From: Haemophilus parainfluenzae | Lineage (GTDB): Bacteria > Pseudomonadota > Gammaproteobacteria > Enterobacterales > Pasteurellaceae | Assembly (NCBI RefSeq): GCF_900638025.1 | Contig: NZ_LR134481.1 | Location: forward strand, 248,001-312,000 | Direction: 5' to 3' | Length of the DNA: 64,000 bases | Shown: positions 18,783-28,704 of the stretch, piece after piece | Position numbering within the stretch: position 1 is the first letter of the stretch | Layout of the letters: every line of letters begins with the position of its first letter | Program-made: the position numbers and the translations under genes | Notes under the pieces: model-generated | Databases searched by the model: none | What the model saw: the letters and a program-made list of their open reading frames with translations, nothing else | Told to the model about the DNA's origin: nothing

Positions 18783-20093
18783 TTATTTAAGAAATAATGT
18801 CACCGACTCCAAATGGCTGGTATATGGGAACATATCAATCATGGACGTTTTGATGATACGATACCCGAAAGAGCGAAGTATTTCTGCATCTCGTACTAAA
18901 GTTGCGGGGTTGCAAGACACATAGAGAATTTTTTCTGCACCAAGCTCACATAACGCATTTAGTGCAAAAGCCGCACCGCTACGAGGCGGGTCGAGAAGAA
19001 TTTTATTGAAATGTTGTTTTGCCCAAGGCTGTTCTGAAAAAGCTTGGTCTAAATCGGCTTGATAAAATTCAACATTCTCAATGTGGTTAAACTGTGCATT
19101 CGTTTGGGCTTTTTGCACCATATCAAAAACACCTTCAATTCCAACCGCACTTTTCACGCGTTTAGCTAAAGGCAACGTGAAATTGCCCATACCACAGAAC
19201 AAATCTAAAACATGCTCATCCTGATTCAAATCAAGCCAATCTAAAGCAGTCTCAACCATTTGCTGATTTAAGTGAGTATTTACTTGAATAAAATCGCGGA
19301 TATCAAAAGATAATCGAATATCGTCTAACGCATAATAAGGCATTTCACCATACACAAGTTGGATACCTTGATCATCTTGTAAAAACAAATTCACAGCATT
19401 GACGCGTGCAAACTCGAGCAACAAAGTGCGGTCAGTTTCGGCTAAATTTCCTTTATAGCGTAACAACATAGCTACGCCATTCTCAGCAGAAACCAATTCA
19501 ATATGTCCTAATTGTTTCGGGGCTGAATATTGCACCCAAAGTGCGGTCAATTTTGGGATAAGATCATTAATTGCTTGCTCTGCGACTAAGCATTGCTGAA
19601 TACTGACTAACTGATTGGAATTTTTCTGACGAAACCCCATTTCAATAGTTTTGTTTTTCACATTCCACAGTAAACTTAATCGTACTCGACGACGATAAGC
19701 CCATTGTTCGCCACAAATCATGGGCATTAATTGAATAGGCTCTGCTTGCAATTTACTTAAACGAGAAAAAAGGGCTTTCTCTTTGGCTTTACGCTGCATT
19801 TCTACCGGAATATGCTGGCCTTGGCATCCACCACAACCCCCATAATAACGACATTGTGGCTCAACACGCTGATTACTCTCTTGTAGCCATTTCTGTACAG
19901 TCGCTAATCCATATTGACGTTTTTCATCGGTCACTACCGCTTCCACTTTTTCCATTGGCAAGGCATTTTCAATAAACCAGGTTTTACCTTGAATTTTGGC
20001 GACACCTAGCCCTTGATAATCTAAATCCTGAATTTCAGCGACGATTTTTTGTGTGGTTTTCTGTTTTTTTTGTGGAGCGTAAAGTAAAGCCAT
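18783..20093 (-). CDS. rlmD: 23S rRNA (uracil-1939-C5) methyltransferase RlmD
   Basis: 436 aa. An N-terminal TRAM domain (about 10-70) is followed by the 4Fe-4S cysteines CRYYGGCGGC (about 95-107). The C-terminal SAM domain has LDLFCGMGNFTLPLA (about 295), LDPPRSG, and the catalytic loop VSCNPATLVRD with the nucleophilic Cys. Length matches family (433-440). It sits between relA and recO. Two uptake cores fall within the gene (19424 and 19539). Confidence 0.95.
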   Translation of the reverse strand: MALLYAPQKKQKTTQKIVAEIQDLDYQGLGVAKIQGKTWFIENALPMEKVEAVVTDEKRQYGLATVQKWLQESNQRVEPQCRYYGGCGGCQGQHIPVEMQRKAKEKALFSRLSKLQAEPIQLMPMICGEQWAYRRRVRLSLLWNVKNKTIEMGFRQKNSNQLVSIQQCLVAEQAINDLIPKLTALWVQYSAPKQLGHIELVSAENGVAMLLRYKGNLAETDRTLLLEFARVNAVNLFLQDDQGIQLVYGEMPYYALDDIRLSFDIRDFIQVNTHLNQQMVETALDWLDLNQDEHVLDLFCGMGNFTLPLAKRVKSAVGIEGVFDMVQKAQTNAQFNHIENVEFYQADLDQAFSEQPWAKQHFNKILLDPPRSGAAFALNALCELGAEKILYVSCNPATLVRDAEILRSFGYRIIKTSMIDMFPYTSHLESVTLFLK

Positions 20094-20129
20094 GATGGTG
20101 TTTTAATCTATTTGTATCAAAGAAAGGGA

Positions 20130-20834
20130 TTATTTTAAATAAAGTACATTTTGCGTAAATAATTCTCGGCTTTTCAGCGGTTTGTCACCTAAATAAGGTT
20201 TAAGTGCGATGCGAGTAAAACGTTTTGCCGCTTGTAAAACTGCCTCATCGGTGAATTCTAAACGGTCAAAGGCGAGTAGATCTCGACCATAAAAAGTCAA
20301 GTTATCTTTCACCAATGAAGCGATAAAACCCTTTTCCGCACGGTATTGGTAAGTCATCGATTCATCCACTGGCAAACCTGAGCCAGCACAATGCAAAAAA
20401 TCAATACCATAACCTAAGATTTTAAGTAAATGAAATTCAAATAAGCGTAATGTAGGTTCGATCTGTGATTCAATCGCTAAACCTGTTAAGCATTGTAAGT
20501 AATGCCGAAAAAGCTGTGGATTGGCTGTTTCTGGCTCGATCACTCGCGTAATCAGCTCATTTACATAAAACCCACTGTATAGAGCCGTCTGTTGTAAAGG
20601 TAATGTAATCGCAGCCGGCTCAGCTTTGGTGAGTGTTTTTAATGCGCCTTTCCCCGACCAACGTAGAAGCAATGGCGTAAAAGGCTGTAAAACAGATTTC
20701 CATGCAGAACGTTTCGCTCGTGCACCTTTTGCAATAACCGTCAAACGTCCTGTTTCCTCCGTAAATAAATCCACCAAAAGACTGGTTTCACTATAAGGAC
20801 GACGATGTAGCACAAAGCCACGTTGGAAATCCAT
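20130..20834 (-). CDS. recO: DNA repair protein RecO
   Basis: 234 aa. An N-terminal OB-fold ([23 protein letters not shown], quoted in part; then [15 protein letters not shown]) is followed by a helical domain. RecO acts with RecR to load RecA on SSB-coated DNA. A lone Cys near 150 (HCAGSGLPV) is all that could relate to a zinc site. Gene order rlmD-recO-oapB matches H. influenzae. Probably transcribed with the upstream oapB, 30 bp away. Confidence 0.94.
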   Translation of the reverse strand: MDFQRGFVLHRRPYSETSLLVDLFTEETGRLTVIAKGARAKRSAWKSVLQPFTPLLLRWSGKGALKTLTKAEPAAITLPLQQTALYSGFYVNELITRVIEPETANPQLFRHYLQCLTGLAIESQIEPTLRLFEFHLLKILGYGIDFLHCAGSGLPVDESMTYQYRAEKGFIASLVKDNLTFYGRDLLAFDRLEFTDEAVLQAAKRFTRIALKPYLGDKPLKSRELFTQNVLYLK

Positions 20835-20866
20835 AAAGAATGACTTACCTGATTTTAATTCATTTG

Positions 20867-21247
20867 CTATTTAACACAGCGTTCCGCAAGTACTTCGCCT
20901 ACGCTAGTTTGTAATTGGCTGAAGTCATCACGTTCCTGCCAGTACCAACGAATATTCGCATAATTTCTACCTCGTTCCGAAATCACGCGCATTAGCTTTT
21001 CAGTTACACCATTAAAGGTTACTGTTACTTGACTTAATATTTTTTTACTCTTTTTTTTCTGTCTAATATGCATCACGCTCACTTCTTTATTTCCTTCACA
21101 CAGATAAACTGTTACTAATCCCTTTTGAGATTTCTTATCAAGCGTTTGGACTTTCATTTTTTGTAAAGTTGGTTGATTTAAGACCATGTTTTGGGTACAA
21201 GCTGATAACCCAACTACGGTCAAAATTAAAATTAATTTTCTTAACAT
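20867..21247 (-). CDS. oapB: Opacity-associated protein B, lipoprotein (MliC-like domain)
   Basis: 126 aa from the ATG at 21247. The N-terminus is a lipoprotein signal with lipobox LSAC (Cys about 16). The mature part has [32 protein letters not shown] and a final AERC, which resembles the MliC/PliC lysozyme-inhibitor fold with its paired cysteines. Position between oapA and recO matches oapB of H. influenzae. Two in-frame ATGs exist upstream (21262, 21277); the lipoprotein signal favours 21247. Lysozyme inhibition is an inference, not shown. Confidence 0.75.
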   Translation of the reverse strand: MLRKLILILTVVGLSACTQNMVLNQPTLQKMKVQTLDKKSQKGLVTVYLCEGNKEVSVMHIRQKKKSKKILSQVTVTFNGVTEKLMRVISERGRNYANIRWYWQERDDFSQLQTSVGEVLAERCVK

Positions 21248-21323
21248 AAATATTATTTCCATAAAAATTTTTATCATTGCTCACTTCATAAAATGAACAG
21301 AGATAAATAATCTTATCTAGAAA

Positions 21324-21345
21324 AATGGGCGATTGCTCGCCCATT
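21324..21345 (-). terminator. Terminator after oapA
   Basis: AATGGGCGA / TCGCCCATT with a 4-base loop, followed on the minus strand by TTTTTC. It lies between oapA and oapB, so oapB may be read partly by read-through or from its own promoter. Confidence 0.75.
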
Positions 21346-21350
21346 AAAAA

Positions 21351-22736
21351 TTATTTTTTATATTGATATGAACCATCAGATTGACGAATAAACTTACTTC
21401 CATTCGATAAACGAAGTTGATTCACACGTCCTTGACTGTTCAATAAAACCTGTACTCTATCACCAGGTTTGAAACTGCTTAAGACATTACCTGCCCCTGG
21501 TGCTTTAGTCATCGCATTCACATCAGCAATATTCAATTTATTATCACGGAATACTTGCATCAGTGAAACCCCTTGCGGCACAGTTAATGTTTTTGTTGCA
21601 CCTGTTGAAGCAGTTTGAGCTACTGGTTCTGCAGCTTTCACTGCCTTGTTGGTTGCGGATTTCGCTTCCACAATTTGAACTTTAGTTTCTTTAGTCGCAA
21701 CAGGTTTAGCTTCTTGAATTTTAACTTGCTCTTTTCTTACCGTTTGAGTCGGTTGAGCGCTCGCTTTGTCAGCTGATTTAAACTGTTTTTTCTCTTGAAC
21801 AACTTGTGTCTGTTCACGACGTGGTTCTGCTTTATGCTCAACCGTTGCCGTATGTTTTTCTACAGCTGGTTGTGCAGTTTTCACTAGATCTTTAGCTGCT
21901 GTTGGAGCAACAGTTGGTTGGGCTGGAGCTTGTATTGCAGGTTGTTGAGCAACAGTTTGTTGTGCAGGCTCTGCAGTTTGTGATTTAGCGGCATCTGCTT
22001 TATCAGCTACATATTCCATTGCTGGAGGTGTATCTGATTTAGCATCATTTGCGGCTTGTTCCGTTGTTGCAGGAGCCGTAGTATTATTGTTATCTAATAC
22101 TGTAGTTTCAACTGGTTGAGACTGATCCAATGATTGGAATTGAACTGGTATTTCATTACCATTTTGTTGTTCGAAAGACTCCACCGTATCTGAATTTGGT
22201 TTTAGAGTGAAGAAAATGATCAGTAATACCACTAAACCCAAAATCGCAATAAATAAACGACGATGTTTTTCTGGTAACATTTGTAGAACCTTCCATTTTT
22301 CAGGTGATTTCAAGCTTGCTGCAGCAGCGGCTGCTGGTGCAACTGTTTCAGCTTGAGTTGTCACTTCTTCCACAATCTCTTCTACAGGAGCATTTTCAAA
22401 AATCACTTTTTCTTCCGCTACGTTTTCTACTTGAATATTTTCAATAGACTCTTGAGTTCCGAAAGCACTTGATGGCGCTGACTGTTCAGCATTTTCACTT
22501 TGAAATGCTTGAGCTGGTGAAAAAGGTTGGCTTGCTGCCGCACCAAAAGTTGGTTCGCGACGAACATGAAATTGCGTATCTGGTTGTTCTTTTTTACCAA
22601 AAAGGCCTTTGGCTTTATCAAAAATTGAGTCACTTGATTGAACCCGTTTTCTTGGTGTAATAGCGTCAGAATGATTAAGTCCTAAATCTAATTCATTTTG
22701 AGATGAATTGTCATTAGATTGATTTTGCTTATCCAC
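21351..22736 (-). CDS. oapA: Opacity-associated protein A (cell-division-associated, LysM-like C-terminus)
   Basis: 461 aa from a GTG start at 22736, chosen because GAGG lies 7 nt upstream; the longer frame from 22769 has no ribosome site. Cytoplasmic N-terminus (about 150 aa), one membrane helix (RRLFIAILGLVVLLIIFF, about 165-185), then a long Ala/Gln/Thr-rich periplasmic linker of low complexity. The C-terminal ~95-residue OapA domain (PQGVSLMQVFRDNKL, PGDRVQVLL) is LysM-like. Known in H. influenzae for colony opacity and adherence; related to YtfB of E. coli. Confidence 0.9.
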   Translation of the reverse strand: MDKQNQSNDNSSQNELDLGLNHSDAITPRKRVQSSDSIFDKAKGLFGKKEQPDTQFHVRREPTFGAAASQPFSPAQAFQSENAEQSAPSSAFGTQESIENIQVENVAEEKVIFENAPVEEIVEEVTTQAETVAPAAAAAASLKSPEKWKVLQMLPEKHRRLFIAILGLVVLLIIFFTLKPNSDTVESFEQQNGNEIPVQFQSLDQSQPVETTVLDNNNTTAPATTEQAANDAKSDTPPAMEYVADKADAAKSQTAEPAQQTVAQQPAIQAPAQPTVAPTAAKDLVKTAQPAVEKHTATVEHKAEPRREQTQVVQEKKQFKSADKASAQPTQTVRKEQVKIQEAKPVATKETKVQIVEAKSATNKAVKAAEPVAQTASTGATKTLTVPQGVSLMQVFRDNKLNIADVNAMTKAPGAGNVLSSFKPGDRVQVLLNSQGRVNQLRLSNGSKFIRQSDGSYQYKK

Positions 22737-22809
22737 GATGTTACCTCGATTTGCTAAACTAAAGATCACACAAAAGTGCGGTGAAAAACTAAGCCCATTT
22801 TATCGGATA

Positions 22810-23832
22810 TTAAGATGTGTATAAAGTTTTATTTGGTTCCCCTCCGATTTCTCTTGCTAATTTGGGCACTAAATAACCTGAGGTGAGTGTCTGTAATTCT
22901 TTGTAGATTTGTAACGCTTTCTCATCTGAAATATAGAAATGGCTCGCACCCTGCACTTTATCCAACAAATGCAAGTAATAAGGCAGAATTCCCGCTTGAA
23001 ACAACTTATCGCTCAATGCTTTTAATGTATGTGGGTTGTCATTCACCTCCTTTAAAAGGACTGATTGATTGAGTAATGTGGCCTTGGCGTCTACCAGTTT
23101 TTGCATAGCCAAAGCGAGTTCTTCATCAATTTCATTTGGGTGATTGATATGAGTTACAAATACTGTTTGTAATGGACTTTTTAGCAATAAATCACAAAAT
23201 TCATCCGTAATGCGCTCCGGAATTACGACAGGTAAACGAGAGTGAATACGCAAACGTTGTAAGTGCGGTATCTTTTCAAGGTGTTCTAATAGCCATGCCC
23301 ATTCACTATCCTTTGCCATCATCGGATCACCGCCTGAGAAAATGACTTCTTCAATTTCAGGATGTGCAGCAATATAGTCTATTGCTTGCTGCCAACTCGT
23401 TTTATTGCCTGGATTTTGGTCATAAGGAAAATGACGACGGAAGCAATAACGGCAATTGACTGCACAACCTCCTTTTGCCATGAACAGCAAGCGATTTTGG
23501 TATTTATGCAGAATATTAGGCACCGCATTTTTTTGCTGCTCATCTAAAGGATCTTGGCTAAACCCCTCCGCTTCAATAAATTCTTGTTGATCTGTCATCA
23601 CTTGTAAAAAAAGTGGATCTTTAGGATTCCTTTTTTCCATTTTTTCAACAAAAGGTAAAGGCACTCGCATAGCAAAAAGTTTACGAGCGGCGATGTCCTC
23701 GGCAAAATCTTCAATAGGCAAATTTAAGGTTTTTAGCAAGATTTTCGGATCAGAAATCGCATTTTTTAGGGTTTCTAACCAATTTTGTTCTTCTCTAATC
23801 GCAATATTTCGGGTTAAAATACGCACTTTCAA
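22810..23832 (-). CDS. epmB: EF-P beta-lysylation protein EpmB (lysine 2,3-aminomutase-like)
   Basis: 340 aa radical-SAM enzyme that makes (R)-beta-lysine for modification of elongation factor P. The cluster motif CAVNCRYC (CxxxCxxC, about 120) and the KamA-family GGDPMMAKD are visible; PLP- and lysine-binding regions follow. The start lies 30 bp from the divergent efp start, so enzyme and substrate genes share one short control region. One uptake core lies at 23261. EpmA is not in the window. Confidence 0.94.
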   Translation of the reverse strand: MKVRILTRNIAIREEQNWLETLKNAISDPKILLKTLNLPIEDFAEDIAARKLFAMRVPLPFVEKMEKRNPKDPLFLQVMTDQQEFIEAEGFSQDPLDEQQKNAVPNILHKYQNRLLFMAKGGCAVNCRYCFRRHFPYDQNPGNKTSWQQAIDYIAAHPEIEEVIFSGGDPMMAKDSEWAWLLEHLEKIPHLQRLRIHSRLPVVIPERITDEFCDLLLKSPLQTVFVTHINHPNEIDEELALAMQKLVDAKATLLNQSVLLKEVNDNPHTLKALSDKLFQAGILPYYLHLLDKVQGASHFYISDEKALQIYKELQTLTSGYLVPKLAREIGGEPNKTLYTS

Positions 23833-23862
23833 ACAATCTCTATTTTTTAGGATATTTTTAAT

Positions 23863-24429
23863 ATGGCTACATATACTACCAGTGATTTCAAACCAGGTCT
23901 AAAATTTATGCAAGACGGTGAGCCTTGTGTGATCGTTGAGAACGAATTCGTTAAACCGGGTAAAGGCCAAGCTTTTACTCGTACTCGTATTCGTAAATTA
24001 ATTTCAGGCAAAGTATTAGATGTAAACTTCAAATCTGGTACTTCGGTTGAAGCTGCTGATGTTATGGATCTTAACCTCACTTATTCATACAAAGATGATG
24101 CATTCTGGTATTTCATGCACCCAGAAACATTCGAACAATACTCTGCTGATGCAAAAGCAGTAGGTGATTCAGAAAAATGGTTGTTAGATCAAGCAGATTG
24201 TATCGTGACTTTATGGAATGGTGCACCAATCAGCATCACACCACCAAACTTCGTAGAATTAGAAATCATCGATACTGATCCGGGCCTTAAAGGTGATACA
24301 GCCGGTACAGGCGGTAAACCAGCAACATTAAGCACTGGCGCTGTAGTGAAAGTACCTCTTTTCGTTCAAATCGGCGAAGTGATTAAAGTCGATACTCGTT
24401 CAGGCGAATACGTTTCTCGTGTGAAATAA
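23863..24429 (+). CDS. efp: Translation elongation factor P
   Basis: 188 aa, full length. EF-P rescues ribosomes stalled on polyproline. The modified lysine is Lys34 in the loop KPGKGQAF, as in the EpmAB-dependent subgroup; this agrees with epmB next door. Three OB-like domains; the C-terminal signature ([19 protein letters not shown], in part) is intact. Divergent from epmB; followed by a strong terminator. Confidence 0.97.
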   Translation: MATYTTSDFKPGLKFMQDGEPCVIVENEFVKPGKGQAFTRTRIRKLISGKVLDVNFKSGTSVEAADVMDLNLTYSYKDDAFWYFMHPETFEQYSADAKAVGDSEKWLLDQADCIVTLWNGAPISITPPNFVELEIIDTDPGLKGDTAGTGGKPATLSTGAVVKVPLFVQIGEVIKVDTRSGEYVSRVK

Positions 24430-24453
24430 TCTTTTATAATGAGATAAAAAGAG

Positions 24454-24486
24454 CGGTCAATATTTGATGAATATTGGCCGTTTTTT
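24454..24486 (+). terminator. Terminator after efp
   Basis: CGGTCAATATT and AATATTGGCCG form an 11-bp stem with one wobble and a 5-base loop, followed by TTTTTT. The stem base is a GAGCGGT variant of the uptake core. Confidence 0.85.
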
Positions 24487-24514
24487 ATTGCTTGCTCATT
24501 AGTTTTATAGATAT

Positions 24515-24543
24515 AAAAAATGCGGTTATTTCTAACCGCACTT
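24515..24543 (-). terminator. Terminator after the protein E gene
   Basis: TGCGGTTA / TAACCGCA with a TTTC loop; one arm is an exact uptake core (24535-24543). The minus-strand transcript ends in a T-run. It faces the efp terminator. Confidence 0.75.
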
Positions 24544-24550
24544 TGATTGA

Positions 24551-25054
24551 TTATTTTGCTTTTGAGCCTTCTAACTCTAAAGAAGGTTTTCTATCTGAGT
24601 TCACACAAATGATTTGTGCGGCAGCATAGAGCGTTGTATTCGGCTTTAAACTAATGGTGTATTTCTCTTGTTTTTTCGGTGCTGCACGTAAACCTTCGCC
24701 CCAGAAATCATCATAAAAATCGGTACGAACTTGGGTTAAATGGTAGTTCTTACAGTTTAAGATTTTATATTGGCGAACAGAACGTGCATAACGTCTAGTT
24801 TCGTTTGGATACACATATAAACCTTTATCCAAATTTACGACTGCATCAAAATGCACTTGGTTTAAATCTTGGTTATCGACCCAAATAGAATCAGCATCAA
24901 TATAGTAATTTTTATCTTTTACCAATCGAACATAACCCACTCTATCTTTTGAAGGAGGGCTTAGTTTCACCTCTTCTTGAGAAAGTGGCGGTTGGACAGC
25001 TGAACAGCCTGCTAAAAGGGCTACACCTAAAAACGTTAATGCTAATTTTTTCAT
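24551..25054 (-). CDS. Surface-adhesin protein E (PE) lipoprotein
   Basis: 167 aa. Signal peptide with lipobox LLAGC (Cys about 17). The mature part matches H. influenzae protein E as I recall it: RLVKDKNYYIDADSIWVDN, HFDAVVNLDKGLYVYP and YARSVRQYKILNC are near identical. PE is an outer-membrane lipoprotein binding vitronectin, laminin and plasminogen. Two Cys (NCKNYH, IICVN) probably form the known disulfide. Upstream of pflA is the same neighbour as in H. influenzae. Species-specific differences cluster in the first 30 mature residues. Confidence 0.9.
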   Translation of the reverse strand: MKKLALTFLGVALLAGCSAVQPPLSQEEVKLSPPSKDRVGYVRLVKDKNYYIDADSIWVDNQDLNQVHFDAVVNLDKGLYVYPNETRRYARSVRQYKILNCKNYHLTQVRTDFYDDFWGEGLRAAPKKQEKYTISLKPNTTLYAAAQIICVNSDRKPSLELEGSKAK

Positions 25055-25108
25055 TTTTCTCTCCTTAAAGCTTACTGAAGCTTGCTGTTTACCATTTCAT
25101 ACTATCGC

Positions 25109-25849
25109 TTAATATTTTACGGTGTGTCCGTATCCCTCTAAGATATTTTTAATATGCTCAAGCGACTCTTTTGTCGGTGGCAATACATCTTCGAGTTCAT
25201 AGTCAAACCCAAGGGTTTTCCATTTGTGGGCACCTAATCGATGATAAGGTAGAAGTTCGACTTTTTCAATATTGGTCATACCTTCAATAAACTGTCCGAG
25301 CAGATGAACATCATGATCGTTATCTGTATAGCCTGGAACTACTACATAACGAATCCAGGTACGCTGATTACGTTTTTGCAAATATTTCGCAAATTCCAGC
25401 GTCCGTTTATTCGGTACGCCGATCAAATTCTGGTGTACTTTGTCGTTCAGTTCTTTTAAATCAAGCAAAACGAGATCGGTTACATCGAGTAGTTCATCAA
25501 TAATATGGTCATAATGACGTACAAACCCATTAGTATCTAAACAAGTATTAATTCCTTCTGCTTTACAAGCTCGGAACCAGTCACGCACAAACTCTGCTTG
25601 AAGAATTGCCTCACCACCTGATGCTGTCACACCACCACCAGTTGCATTCATAAAAGGGCGATAGCTCACGACTTCTTTCATGAGTTCTTCCACACTGATT
25701 TCGCGCCCACCATCAAGATCCCAAGTATCACGGTTATGGCAATATTTGCAACGCATTAAACAGCCTTGCATAAATAAAATAAAACGAATACCGGGACCAT
25801 CCACGGTTCCACAGGATTCAAAGGAGTGAATTCTTCCTAGCATAGACAT
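25109..25849 (-). CDS. pflA: Pyruvate formate-lyase-activating enzyme
   Basis: 246 aa radical-SAM activase that installs the glycyl radical on Pfl[16 protein letters not shown] gives CxxxCxxC at about 30-37; [13 protein letters not shown] (about 72) is the GGE SAM-binding region. Length equals E. coli PflA. It is separated from pflB by the YgiN-like gene and two terminators, so it probably has its own transcription start. Confidence 0.96.
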   Translation of the reverse strand: MSMLGRIHSFESCGTVDGPGIRFILFMQGCLMRCKYCHNRDTWDLDGGREISVEELMKEVVSYRPFMNATGGGVTASGGEAILQAEFVRDWFRACKAEGINTCLDTNGFVRHYDHIIDELLDVTDLVLLDLKELNDKVHQNLIGVPNKRTLEFAKYLQKRNQRTWIRYVVVPGYTDNDHDVHLLGQFIEGMTNIEKVELLPYHRLGAHKWKTLGFDYELEDVLPPTKESLEHIKNILEGYGHTVKY

Positions 25850-25908
25850 ACATAAATTTCCAAAAAATTAATCTAGCTAAATTTTACCAAAAATATCATC
25901 TATAAAAA

Positions 25909-25935
25909 ATGAGCCTGACTTAAAATCAGGCTCAT
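25909..25935 (-). terminator. Terminator after the YgiN-like gene
   Basis: TGAGCCTGA / TCAGGCTCA with a 7-base loop, followed on the minus strand by a T-rich run (ATTTTTTATA). Confidence 0.85.
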
Positions 25936-25965
25936 AATTAAAATATATTTATCAAAGTGCGGTCA

Positions 25966-26256
25966 TTATTCGCTAACTTTTTGAAAGGTTTGCACCACTG
26001 GCGCTTGTTCACAATACTCAACCAATACAGGTACAATTGAAGTAAAGTGTGGTGTTGCAAAATGTTGTTCTAAATCAGCCTTGCTTTTCCATTGCTCAAT
26101 AAAAACATAATGATTAGCTTGTTCGCTATTTTGTTGTAATTCATAAGATACGCATCCTGTTTCTTGACGAGTATGCTTAATTAATTCTTGGCATTGAGTT
26201 AGAAAATCATTAATTTTGTCCGCTTTTACTGAAAATTGGGCAATAACTGTTAGCAT
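25966..26256 (-). CDS. YgiN-like antibiotic biosynthesis monooxygenase (ABM) domain protein
   Basis: 96 aa, a single dimeric alpha/beta ABM domain: MLTVIAQFSVK, CQELIKHTRQETGCVSYEL, YVFIEQWKSKADLEQHF. Relatives include quinol monooxygenase YgiN and heme-degrading-type proteins, but activity is unknown here. The ATG at 26256 has GGAG 8 nt upstream; the longer frame would start inside the pflB terminator. The gene is an insert between pflA and pflB. An uptake core (25955) overlaps its 3' flank. Confidence 0.85.
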   Translation of the reverse strand: MLTVIAQFSVKADKINDFLTQCQELIKHTRQETGCVSYELQQNSEQANHYVFIEQWKSKADLEQHFATPHFTSIVPVLVEYCEQAPVVQTFQKVSE

Positions 26257-26281
26257 AATTTGCTCTCCTATATATAAAAAT

Positions 26282-26314
26282 AAACCACTCACAAAACTAG
26301 TCTATGAGTGGTTT
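26282..26314 (-). terminator. Terminator after pflB
   Basis: AAACCACTCA / TGAGTGGTTT (26282-26291, 26305-26314) with a T-rich run on the minus strand. It ends only about 25 bp before the YgiN-like start, so that gene needs read-through or a promoter inside this element. Confidence 0.8.
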
Positions 26315-26338
26315 GTATTAAAACATAATTCTATTTAT

Positions 26339-28651
26339 TTAGAAAGACTCAGTAAATGTACGAGTGACGACGTCTTGTTGTTGCTCTTTAGTTAAAGAGT
26401 TGAAACGTACTGCGTAACCAGATACACGGATAGTTAATTGTGGATATTTATCCGGATTTTCCATTGCGTCTAACAACATTTCACGGTTTAACACATTCAC
26501 ATTTAAGTGTTGCCCACCTTCAACTGTTGCTTCGTGGTGGAAGTAACCATCCATTAAGCCGGCAAGATTGCGGCGTTGTGCTTCGGCATCTTTACCTAAC
26601 GCATTTGGTACGATTGAGAAGGTATAAGAAATACCATCTTTCGCGTAAGCAAATGGAAGTTTAGCCACAGAAGTTAATGATGCTACCGCACCTTTTTGGT
26701 CACGACCGTGCATTGGGTTAGCACCTGGTCCGAATGGTGCACCAGCACGACGACCATCTGGGGTGTTACCCGTTTTCTTACCATAAACCACGTTAGAAGT
26801 AATGGTTAATACAGATTGTGTAGGCACTGCATTGCGGTAAGTTTTAAGTTTTTGAATTTTCTTCATGAAACGTTCAACTAAGTCACAAGCGATGTCATCA
26901 ACACGGTTGTCGTTGTTACCATATTGTGGATATTCACCTTCGATTTCAAAGTCGATTGCTACGTTGCTTGCTACAACATTGCCATCTTTATCTTTGATAT
27001 CACCACGAACCGGTTTAACTTTCGCATATTTGATTGCTGAAAGTGAGTCAGCCGCAACAGAAAGACCAGCAATACCACAAGCCATGGTACGGTATACATC
27101 ACGATCATGTAATGCCATTAATACTGCTTCGTATGAATATTTATCGTGCATATAGTGGATTACGTTTAATGCAGTCACATATTGTTTTGCCAACCAATCC
27201 ATAAAGCTGTCCATACGGGTCATTACTGTGTCAAAATCTAACACTTCATCAGTAATTGGTGCAGTTTTCGGACCGACTTGCATACCTAATTTTTCATCGA
27301 TACCGCCGTTGATTGCGTATAACAATGTTTTCGCTAAGTTTGCACGTGCACCGAAGAATTGCATTTGTTTACCCACAACCATTGGTGATACACAACATGC
27401 GATTGCGTAGTCATCGTTGTTGAAGTCTGGACGCATTAAATCATCATTTTCGTATTGAACTGATGAGGTATCAATCGATACTTTCGCACAGAAACGTTTG
27501 AAGTTTTCAGGTAATTGTTCAGACCAAAGGATAGTCAAGTTTGGCTCTGGAGAAGTACCCATGTTGTAAAGAGTATGTAAAATACGGAATGTATTTTTGG
27601 TTACTAATGTACGGCCATCTAACCCCATACCCGCGATGGTTTCAGTTGCCCACATTGGGTCACCAGAGAATAATTGATCGTATTCAGGCGTACGTAAGAA
27701 ACGAACCATACGAAGTTTCATGACTAAGTGGTCAACTAGTTCTTGCGCTTCAGTCTCAGTAATTTTACCCGCTTTTAAATCACGTTCGATATAGATATCG
27801 ATAAAGGTTGCAGTACGACCGAATGACATCGCTGCACCGTTTTGTGATTTGATTGCAGCAAGATAAGCAAAGTACATCCATTGAATGGCTTCTTTAGCAT
27901 TAGTTGCAGGGTTAGAAATATCATAACCGTAGCTTGCCGCCATTTGTTTCATTTGGCCTAATGCACGGTGTTGTTCTGCGATTTCCTCACGTAAACGAAT
28001 AGTTGCTTCAAGATTTACGCCATCTTCTAAGTCTTTTTGTAAAGAAGAGAACTGTGCGTATTTATCTTTCATTAAGAAGTCAACACCATAAAGTGCTACA
28101 CGACGGTAGTCACCGATAATACGGCCACGACCGTAAGCATCAGGAAGACCGGTTAGTACACCTGATTTACGGCAGCGTAAAATGTCTGGCGTATAAACAT
28201 CAAATACGCCTTGGTTGTGAGTTTTACGATATTCAGTAAAGATTTTTTTCACTTCAGGATCTAATTCACGACCGTAAATTTTGCATGATCCTTCCACCAT
28301 TTTAATGCCACCAAATGGCATAATGGCACGTTTTAATGGCGCATCTGTTTGAAGACCAACTATTTTTTCTAAATCTTTATTGATATAGCCTGGCGCGTGA
28401 GAAATAATTGTTGAAGGCGTATGTTCGTCAAAGTCTAATGGCGCGTGAGTGCGGTTTTCAACTTTGATCCCTTCCATTACGGTTTCCCAAAGTTTTGTTG
28501 TCGCTTCGGTTGGACCAGCTAAGAAAGAATCATCACCTTCATACGGGGTGTAGTTTTTCTGAATAAAATCACGCACGTTGACGTTTTCTTGCCAGTCACC
28601 GGCAACGAACCCTGTCCACGCCACTTTTTGTGCTTCATTAAGTTCTGACAT
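26339..28651 (-). CDS. pflB: Pyruvate formate-lyase
   Basis: 770 aa. Converts pyruvate and CoA to acetyl-CoA and formate in anaerobic growth. The catalytic Cys pair is in IACCVSPM (about 419-420), and the glycyl-radical Gly is in RVSGYAV (about 745). Both are intact. The start at 28651 was chosen over the ATG two codons earlier because AGGAA lies 8 nt before it and MSELNE matches the family start. It is 48 bp after focA and co-transcribed with it as in E. coli. Confidence 0.97.
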   Translation of the reverse strand: MSELNEAQKVAWTGFVAGDWQENVNVRDFIQKNYTPYEGDDSFLAGPTEATTKLWETVMEGIKVENRTHAPLDFDEHTPSTIISHAPGYINKDLEKIVGLQTDAPLKRAIMPFGGIKMVEGSCKIYGRELDPEVKKIFTEYRKTHNQGVFDVYTPDILRCRKSGVLTGLPDAYGRGRIIGDYRRVALYGVDFLMKDKYAQFSSLQKDLEDGVNLEATIRLREEIAEQHRALGQMKQMAASYGYDISNPATNAKEAIQWMYFAYLAAIKSQNGAAMSFGRTATFIDIYIERDLKAGKITETEAQELVDHLVMKLRMVRFLRTPEYDQLFSGDPMWATETIAGMGLDGRTLVTKNTFRILHTLYNMGTSPEPNLTILWSEQLPENFKRFCAKVSIDTSSVQYENDDLMRPDFNNDDYAIACCVSPMVVGKQMQFFGARANLAKTLLYAINGGIDEKLGMQVGPKTAPITDEVLDFDTVMTRMDSFMDWLAKQYVTALNVIHYMHDKYSYEAVLMALHDRDVYRTMACGIAGLSVAADSLSAIKYAKVKPVRGDIKDKDGNVVASNVAIDFEIEGEYPQYGNNDNRVDDIACDLVERFMKKIQKLKTYRNAVPTQSVLTITSNVVYGKKTGNTPDGRRAGAPFGPGANPMHGRDQKGAVASLTSVAKLPFAYAKDGISYTFSIVPNALGKDAEAQRRNLAGLMDGYFHHEATVEGGQHLNVNVLNREMLLDAMENPDKYPQLTIRVSGYAVRFNSLTKEQQQDVVTRTFTESF

Positions 28652-28704
28652 AGTCATTTCCTTTTTTAATTGATAAAAAATAAGTCTGTTAGTTCGTTAG
28701 TACA

